Source: CBDDHT01 sp965228615
GTDB lineage: Bacteria > Pseudomonadota > Alphaproteobacteria > Rhizobiales > Methyloligellaceae
Length of the DNA: 64,000 bases
Assembly: GCA_965228615.1 (NCBI GenBank)
Contig: CBDDHT010000004.1
Coordinates: 496,001 to 560,000, forward strand
Direction of reading: 5' to 3'
The notes beneath the pieces were generated by a model. It saw only the letters and a list, made by a program, of their open reading frames with translations, was not told where the DNA came from and ran no database searches. Position numbers and translations under genes: made by a program. This document shows, in pieces, positions 59,814 through 64,000 of the stretch (position 1 is its first letter; every line of letters starts with the position of its first letter).

Positions 59814-60836
59814 ATGGCCGAACAGAGCCCGGCACGCATCATGCAGGTCGGATTGGCGTACCAGGCCGCCAAGGTGCTGCAATCCGGAATTGAACTGGAC
59901 CTGTTTTCTGCCCTCGCCGATGGCGCGATGACCGCTCGGTCCATTGCCGACAAACTGGATCTACACCCTCGCGCCATACCGGATTTTCCCGACGCACTGG
60001 TTGCTCTCGGCTTTCTTGAGAGAGATGGCGACGGACCTGACGCGCTCTATTCCAACACATCGGAATCCGCCCGTTTTCTCGACCGGTCAAGTTCGGACTA
60101 TGTCGGCGGGATCTTGGAGATGGCCAACGATCGCGGCTATCGCTTCTGGGCCGACTTGACGGATGCACTCAAGACGGGGGCACCTCAGAACGAGACCAGA
60201 CACTCGGACAAACCGATGTTCGAGACGCTCTATGCCGATCCGGCACGCCTCGAGCAATTCATGAACGCCATGGCCGGGGCATCCGGCGAGCGTTTCAAGA
60301 TCCTTGTGAGCAAGTTCGACTTCTCGAAATACAAGACGCTCTGCGATGTCGGCGGTGCCACGGCCCAGCTTTCGCGCTTCGTTGCAAACGCGCATCCCCA
60401 CATGCATTGCACGAGCTTCGATCTACCCGAGGTGTCACCGATCGCCGAACGATACATTGAGGCGGACGGGCTACACGGTCGCGTCATCACAGCGGCCGGC
60501 GACTTTTTCACCGATCCGCTGCCTCAGGCCGACATCATCACGATGGGAATGATCCTGCACGATTGGAACCTGGAGAAGAAAAAGGTCCTGATCGCGAAGG
60601 CCTACGATGCCCTCCCCGACGGCGGCGCCTTTGTCGCGATAGAGTCGCTCATCGACGATGCCCGCCGAGAGAATGCCGCCGGCCTCCTGATGTCGCTCAA
60701 TATGCTGATCGAGTTTGGCGACGCTTTCGATTTCACGGGAGCCGATTTTATCGGCTGGTGCCGCGAGGCAGGGTTCCGAGACTTCGAGATCATTCCGCTG
60801 GCTGGTCCGGCCAGCGCCGCTGTCGCGTACAAATGA
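59814..60836 (+). CDS. class I O-methyltransferase (plant/acetylserotonin type)
   Basis: A 340-residue SAM-dependent methyltransferase with the usual two parts: a helical dimerisation and winged-helix domain (residues 1-95, SPARIMQVGLAYQAAKVLQS), then a Rossmann catalytic domain. Motif I is TLCDVGGATAQLSRF, and the catalytic His region is MILHDWNLEKKKVLIAKAY. It likely methylates a hydroxyl of an aromatic or polyketide-like small molecule. Single gene with a leader hairpin; the ribosome site is strong. Confidence 0.85.
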   Translation: MAEQSPARIMQVGLAYQAAKVLQSGIELDLFSALADGAMTARSIADKLDLHPRAIPDFPDALVALGFLERDGDGPDALYSNTSESARFLDRSSSDYVGGILEMANDRGYRFWADLTDALKTGAPQNETRHSDKPMFETLYADPARLEQFMNAMAGASGERFKILVSKFDFSKYKTLCDVGGATAQLSRFVANAHPHMHCTSFDLPEVSPIAERYIEADGLHGRVITAAGDFFTDPLPQADIITMGMILHDWNLEKKKVLIAKAYDALPDGGAFVAIESLIDDARRENAAGLLMSLNMLIEFGDAFDFTGADFIGWCREAGFRDFEIIPLAGPASAAVAYK

Positions 60837-60910
60837 CAAACAGTCACCGGCACACCGTCGTCAAAGAGGCCGTCTTGAAAATCGCCGTATTGGCGACTTT
60901 CGGTATCACG

Positions 60911-60984
60911 GCCAGTCCTCTCCCCCGGCCCAACCACCCAATAAGGGTACCCTCGGGGTGGTTGGGCCGGGGGAGAGGGCTGGC
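60911..60984. terminator. large 29-base-arm hairpin between convergent genes
   Basis: The arm starting GCCAGTCCTCTCCCCCGGCC (60911-60939) pairs with the arm ending GGGGGAGAGGGCTGGC (60956-60984), with one mismatch in 29 bases and a 16-base loop. It lies between the O-methyltransferase and kdsA ends and can terminate both strands or be a repeat element; a partial relative is at 21441-21480. Confidence 0.75.
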
Positions 60985-61006
60985 TTTAGGAGTCTCGAGT
61001 CAGACT

Positions 61007-61870
61007 CTATGCTGGCTCAGCGCTCGCTTTGATCACATCGTCGATCGCCAGAAGACGCTGCAGGAGCGGCTCGAGTTCCTTCAAAGGCACCATGTTGGGC
61101 CCGTCGGATGGTGCGGTCTCCGGGTCCTGGTGGGTCTCGATGAAGAGACCCGCTACACCGACGGCAACCGCAGCTCGAGCTAGGACCGGTACGAACTCTC
61201 GTTGACCACCGGACGTGGCGCCCTGCCCGCCCGGCTGCTGCACGGAATGGGTCGCATCGAAAATGACCGGCGCGCCCGTTGCCGCAAGTTGAGGCAGAGC
61301 CCGCATGTCCGAGACGAGCGTGTTGTAACCGAAACTGACGCCGCGCTCCGTAATCAGCACATTGGGATTTCCAGCCGCCAGCGCCTTCGCGATGACATTC
61401 TTCATATCCCAGGGAGCGAGAAACTGACCTTTCTTGATTTTGACGATCCGGCCGGTCTTGGCTGCTGCCACAACCAGATCGGTTTGCCGACAGAGAAAAG
61501 CCGGGATTTGAAGAACATCGACCACTTCAGCGACTTTCGCGCACTGCTCTGGCTCGTGGACGTCGGTCACGATCGGCAGCCCCAGGCTTTCCTTGATCTC
61601 AGCAAAGATTGGCAGAGCGTTATCGATACCAAGTCCTCGGGCACTCGACAGACTTGTCCGATTGGCCTTGTCGAAGGAGGACTTGTAGATCAAGCCGATG
61701 CCAAGCCGGCCGGCAATCTCTTTGAGTGCCGCTGCCATCTCAAGCGCGTGCCCACGGCTTTCCAAGGCACACGGCCCGGCAAACAAAGCAATCCGCGCAT
61801 CGTTGGCAATCGTGACCCCGCCAACCTCGACACGAGGATTGGGTGGGACATCATTCATCGATTCATTCAT
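61007..61870 (-). CDS. kdsA: 3-deoxy-8-phosphooctulonate (KDO-8-P) synthase KdsA
   Basis: Condenses arabinose-5-phosphate with phosphoenolpyruvate to give KDO-8-phosphate for lipopolysaccharide; 287 residues. Diagnostic motifs are FAGPCALESRGHAL, YKSSFDKANRTS, VTDVHEPEQCAKV, CRQTDLVVAAA and IKKGQFLAPWDMKNV. A second ATG at 61858 is an alternative start. It lies three bases after the pyrG stop, in a conserved alphaproteobacterial order. Confidence 0.95.
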   Translation of the reverse strand: MNESMNDVPPNPRVEVGGVTIANDARIALFAGPCALESRGHALEMAAALKEIAGRLGIGLIYKSSFDKANRTSLSSARGLGIDNALPIFAEIKESLGLPIVTDVHEPEQCAKVAEVVDVLQIPAFLCRQTDLVVAAAKTGRIVKIKKGQFLAPWDMKNVIAKALAAGNPNVLITERGVSFGYNTLVSDMRALPQLAATGAPVIFDATHSVQQPGGQGATSGGQREFVPVLARAAVAVGVAGLFIETHQDPETAPSDGPNMVPLKELEPLLQRLLAIDDVIKASAEPA

Positions 61871-61873
61871 GAC

Positions 61874-63502
61874 TCAAACCAGTCGGCTATGCTCAACCGT
61901 TGCTGCGATGAACGATGCAAACAAAGGGTGCGGTTCGAAGGGACGCGATTTCAGCTCGGGATGAAACTGCACCCCGATGAACCACGGGTGCTCGGGAATC
62001 TCGACGATCTCCGGAAGCAAACCATCCGGTGAAAGACCGGAAAATCTCAGACCGGCATTTTCCAACCGATCCCGATACCCTGTATTCACCTCGTAGCGAT
62101 GGCGATGGCGCTCGAAAATTGTCGTGGCTTCGTAAATCCTGGCGACATGACTGCCTTCTGCCAAGGCGGCTTCATAGGCACCGAGCCTCATCGTGCCGCC
62201 CAGATTACCGTTGGCCTGGCGGCGCTCGATTTCATCGCCCTTCATCCACTCGGTCATGAGACCGACGATCGGCTCGGCCGTCTCGCCGAATTCCGTCGAG
62301 CCGGCGCCATTGATACCGGCAAGGCTTCTTGCCGCTTCGATCACGGCCATCTGCATTCCGAAACAAATTCCGAAATAGGGAAGATGACGCGTGCGCGCAA
62401 ATCCTGCCGCCTGGATCTTACCTTCCGAGCCACGTTCACCGAAGCCTCCCGGCACCAGAATGCCGTGCACGTCACCCAGATAGGGTGTTGGATCTTCCTT
62501 CTCGAAGATCTCGGACTCGATCCATTCGAGATTGACCTTCACCTTGTTGGCGATACCTCCATGGACGAGCGCCTCATTGAGCGACTTGTAGGCGTCCTTC
62601 AGTCCGGTATACTTTCCGACAATGGCAACGGTAACCTCTCCATCCGGGTTGGCGATCCGCCGTGAAATGCGTTGCCATTCCCCCAATTCTGGCTGCGGCG
62701 CATCGTCAATTGCGAAGGCTCGCATGACTTCGTCATCCAGCCCTTCGGCATGATAGGAGCAGGGAACGTCATAGATCGTGCCGACATCGAGGGCCTGAAT
62801 GACGGCCTCTTCGCGAACATTGCAGAAGAGCGCAATCTTGCGGCGCTCGTCACTCGGCACCGGCCTGTCGCACCGACAAAGCAGAATATCGGGCTGGATA
62901 CCGATCGAACGCAGTTCCTTCACCGAATGCTGTGTCGGTTTCGTCTTGAGTTCGCCGGCACTCTCGATAAAGGGAATGAGCGTCAGGTGGATGAATACCG
63001 ACGCCTGCCGCGGTAACTCGTTGCCCAGTTGGCGAATGGCTTCGAAAAAGGGCAGCGCTTCGATGTCCCCGACCGTGCCGCCGATCTCGCAAAGGACGAA
63101 ATCGACATCGTCAGACTCGGCAAGGACGAATTCCTTGATCGCATCGGTGACATGCGGGATGACCTGGACCGTACCGCCGAGATAGTCGCCGCGTCGCTCC
63201 TTGGTCAGGATGTTCTGGTAGATCCGCCCCGTCGTAACATTGTCTTTCTGACTGCACGGTACATCGGTGAAGCGCTCATAATGCCCCAGATCGAGATCCG
63301 TTTCCGCACCGTCATCGGTGACGAAGACCTCCCCGTGCTGATACGGACTCATCGTGCCTGGATCGACATTGAGGTAGGGATCGAGCTTTCTCAGCCTGAC
63401 CTTATAGCCGCGCGCTTGAAGGAGTGCCCCCAAGGCAGCTGAAGCAAGCCCTTTGCCGAGTGACGAAACCACGCCGCCAGTAATGAAGATGTACCGCGCC
63501 AT
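61874..63502 (-). CDS. pyrG: CTP synthase PyrG
   Basis: Converts UTP to CTP with glutamine and ATP; 542 residues, the normal length. The synthetase domain begins MARYIFITGGVVSSLGKGLA and includes KLDPYLNVDPGTMSP. The glutamine amidotransferase domain has the nucleophile Cys in YFGICFGMQMAVIEAAR and the His-Glu pair in IGVQFHPELKSRP. The ATG at 63502 gives the universal N-terminus; the open frame upstream is not coding. It lies between secG and kdsA on the same strand. Confidence 0.97.
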   Translation of the reverse strand: MARYIFITGGVVSSLGKGLASAALGALLQARGYKVRLRKLDPYLNVDPGTMSPYQHGEVFVTDDGAETDLDLGHYERFTDVPCSQKDNVTTGRIYQNILTKERRGDYLGGTVQVIPHVTDAIKEFVLAESDDVDFVLCEIGGTVGDIEALPFFEAIRQLGNELPRQASVFIHLTLIPFIESAGELKTKPTQHSVKELRSIGIQPDILLCRCDRPVPSDERRKIALFCNVREEAVIQALDVGTIYDVPCSYHAEGLDDEVMRAFAIDDAPQPELGEWQRISRRIANPDGEVTVAIVGKYTGLKDAYKSLNEALVHGGIANKVKVNLEWIESEIFEKEDPTPYLGDVHGILVPGGFGERGSEGKIQAAGFARTRHLPYFGICFGMQMAVIEAARSLAGINGAGSTEFGETAEPIVGLMTEWMKGDEIERRQANGNLGGTMRLGAYEAALAEGSHVARIYEATTIFERHRHRYEVNTGYRDRLENAGLRFSGLSPDGLLPEIVEIPEHPWFIGVQFHPELKSRPFEPHPLFASFIAATVEHSRLV

Positions 63503-63615
63503 GGGCGTGCAGAATATACCGTCGACGTTGTGATTCGAACCCCAAAGATGATGGGGCATGAAAAAGACTGAGGATGACCGCCGGCACCGACCGAAATCGG
63601 CGACGAAGTCACATT

Positions 63616-63990
63616 CTATTGCGGCTGAGGTACCGCTGGACCTGATGGCGCCGGAGGCCTTACAGGCTGCAAGGGAGTCAGTCCACCACTGGTCGGCGCT
63701 GCCGGCTGGCCGGGTGTCGGTGTGCTGTTGATGATCGAGTCCGGCGTCGCCCGCTGTTGTGCCAGGATCGTCAAGACAATGCTTGTCGTGAAGAACGCCG
63801 CGGCAAGCACGGCCGTGGCGCGGGTCAACAGGTTCGCTGCCCCCCGGCCGGACATGAATCCACCGGCACCGCCGCCGCCGCCTCCACCGCCGCCAATGCC
63901 GAGCGCGCCCCCTTCGGAGCGTTGCAACAGCACCAGACCGACGAGGCCCAGCGCAATCATCAGATGGATAACCAGGATGACAGTATTCAT
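63616..63990 (-). CDS. secG: preprotein translocase subunit SecG
   Basis: Small subunit of the SecYEG protein-export channel, 124 residues. Two membrane helices (residues 3-21 and about 60-80) flank the cytoplasmic GRGAANLLTRATAVLAAAFF region, a SecG hallmark, after an unusually Gly-rich loop (nine consecutive Gly). The C-terminus is a Pro-rich tail of about 40 residues, common in alphaproteobacterial SecG. The ATG at 63990 lies close to the window edge, with GAGAATTGAG upstream. It begins the secG-pyrG-kdsA group. Confidence 0.92.
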   Translation of the reverse strand: MNTVILVIHLMIALGLVGLVLLQRSEGGALGIGGGGGGGGGAGGFMSGRGAANLLTRATAVLAAAFFTTSIVLTILAQQRATPDSIINSTPTPGQPAAPTSGGLTPLQPVRPPAPSGPAVPQPQ

Positions 63991-64000
63991 CTCAATTCTC

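Noticed and set aside
1..64000. CRISPR array, tRNA or rRNA genes, intact insertion sequence, prophage or integrase
   Set aside because: No regularly spaced direct repeats, cloverleaf sequences, transposase or integrase motifs were found on reading both strands.

Overview
The window is a chromosomal segment of a GC-rich Gram-negative bacterium, most likely an alphaproteobacterium. Grounds for this are the secG-pyrG-kdsA order at the right end, a Tat-exported branched-chain-type binding protein, an AapJ-type amino-acid binding protein, ugp/glp and tripartite tricarboxylate transporters, and intergenic palindromes of the 'CCCGGACTTGATCCGGG' type. Genus cannot be read from the sequence. No tRNA, rRNA, CRISPR array, prophage or intact insertion sequence was seen.

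Layout. 1-465: the end of queE (queuosine pathway; queF lies 58 kb away). 703-10238: a complete branched-chain-type ABC importer (permeases, two ATPases, Tat-exported binding protein), a nitrilase, a LysR regulator, a small membrane protein and two NodB/PuuE-type deacetylase-fold proteins. This looks like an uptake and hydrolysis locus for a nitrile, amide or ureide. 10450-18339: a disordered accessory stretch with small Cys-rich secreted proteins, a secreted protein gene with an in-frame stop, a decayed fragment of an isonitrile hydratase gene, two glycosyltransferases, an outer-membrane barrel protein, a cyclase-gene remnant and an intact isonitrile hydratase homologue. 18560-22332: L,D-transpeptidase, orphan amino-acid binding protein and HAD phosphatase.

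22450-30113: a GlpR-type regulator, a ugp-type ABC importer, an EEP-family phosphodiesterase and GlpD. Together they would import a glycerophosphodiester or glycerol-3-phosphate, hydrolyse it and oxidise the product to DHAP. 30402-32845: a degenerate receiver/kinase protein, a MOSC protein and an isochorismatase-like hydrolase. 33180-41530: a dipeptide-type ABC importer with a fused double ATPase, an amidohydrolase, a GAF protein and a stand-alone MetE-C-type methyltransferase. 41755-46895: a beta-hydroxyacid dehydrogenase and a metallo-beta-lactamase-fold hydrolase, divergent from a TctCBA transporter. 47071-49233: a methyltransferase-like protein and a LysR regulator.

49359-55792: a second ugp/mal-type ABC importer whose ATPase and permeases carry extra segments, a GpdQ/CpdA-type phosphodiesterase and a second MetE-C-type methyltransferase. 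55832-60836: cupin, GST/TetR divergent pair, queF, DUF1835 protein and O-methyltransferase. 61007-63990: housekeeping kdsA, pyrG and secG.

Overall the segment is a row of scavenging operons, each pairing an importer with its own hydrolases and regulator. Four of the ABC operons have a strong stem-loop directly after the binding-protein gene. The most open biology lies in the nitrilase/NodB locus, the two MetE-C proteins tied to importers, the importer with matching insertions, and the decayed 10-18 kb stretch.
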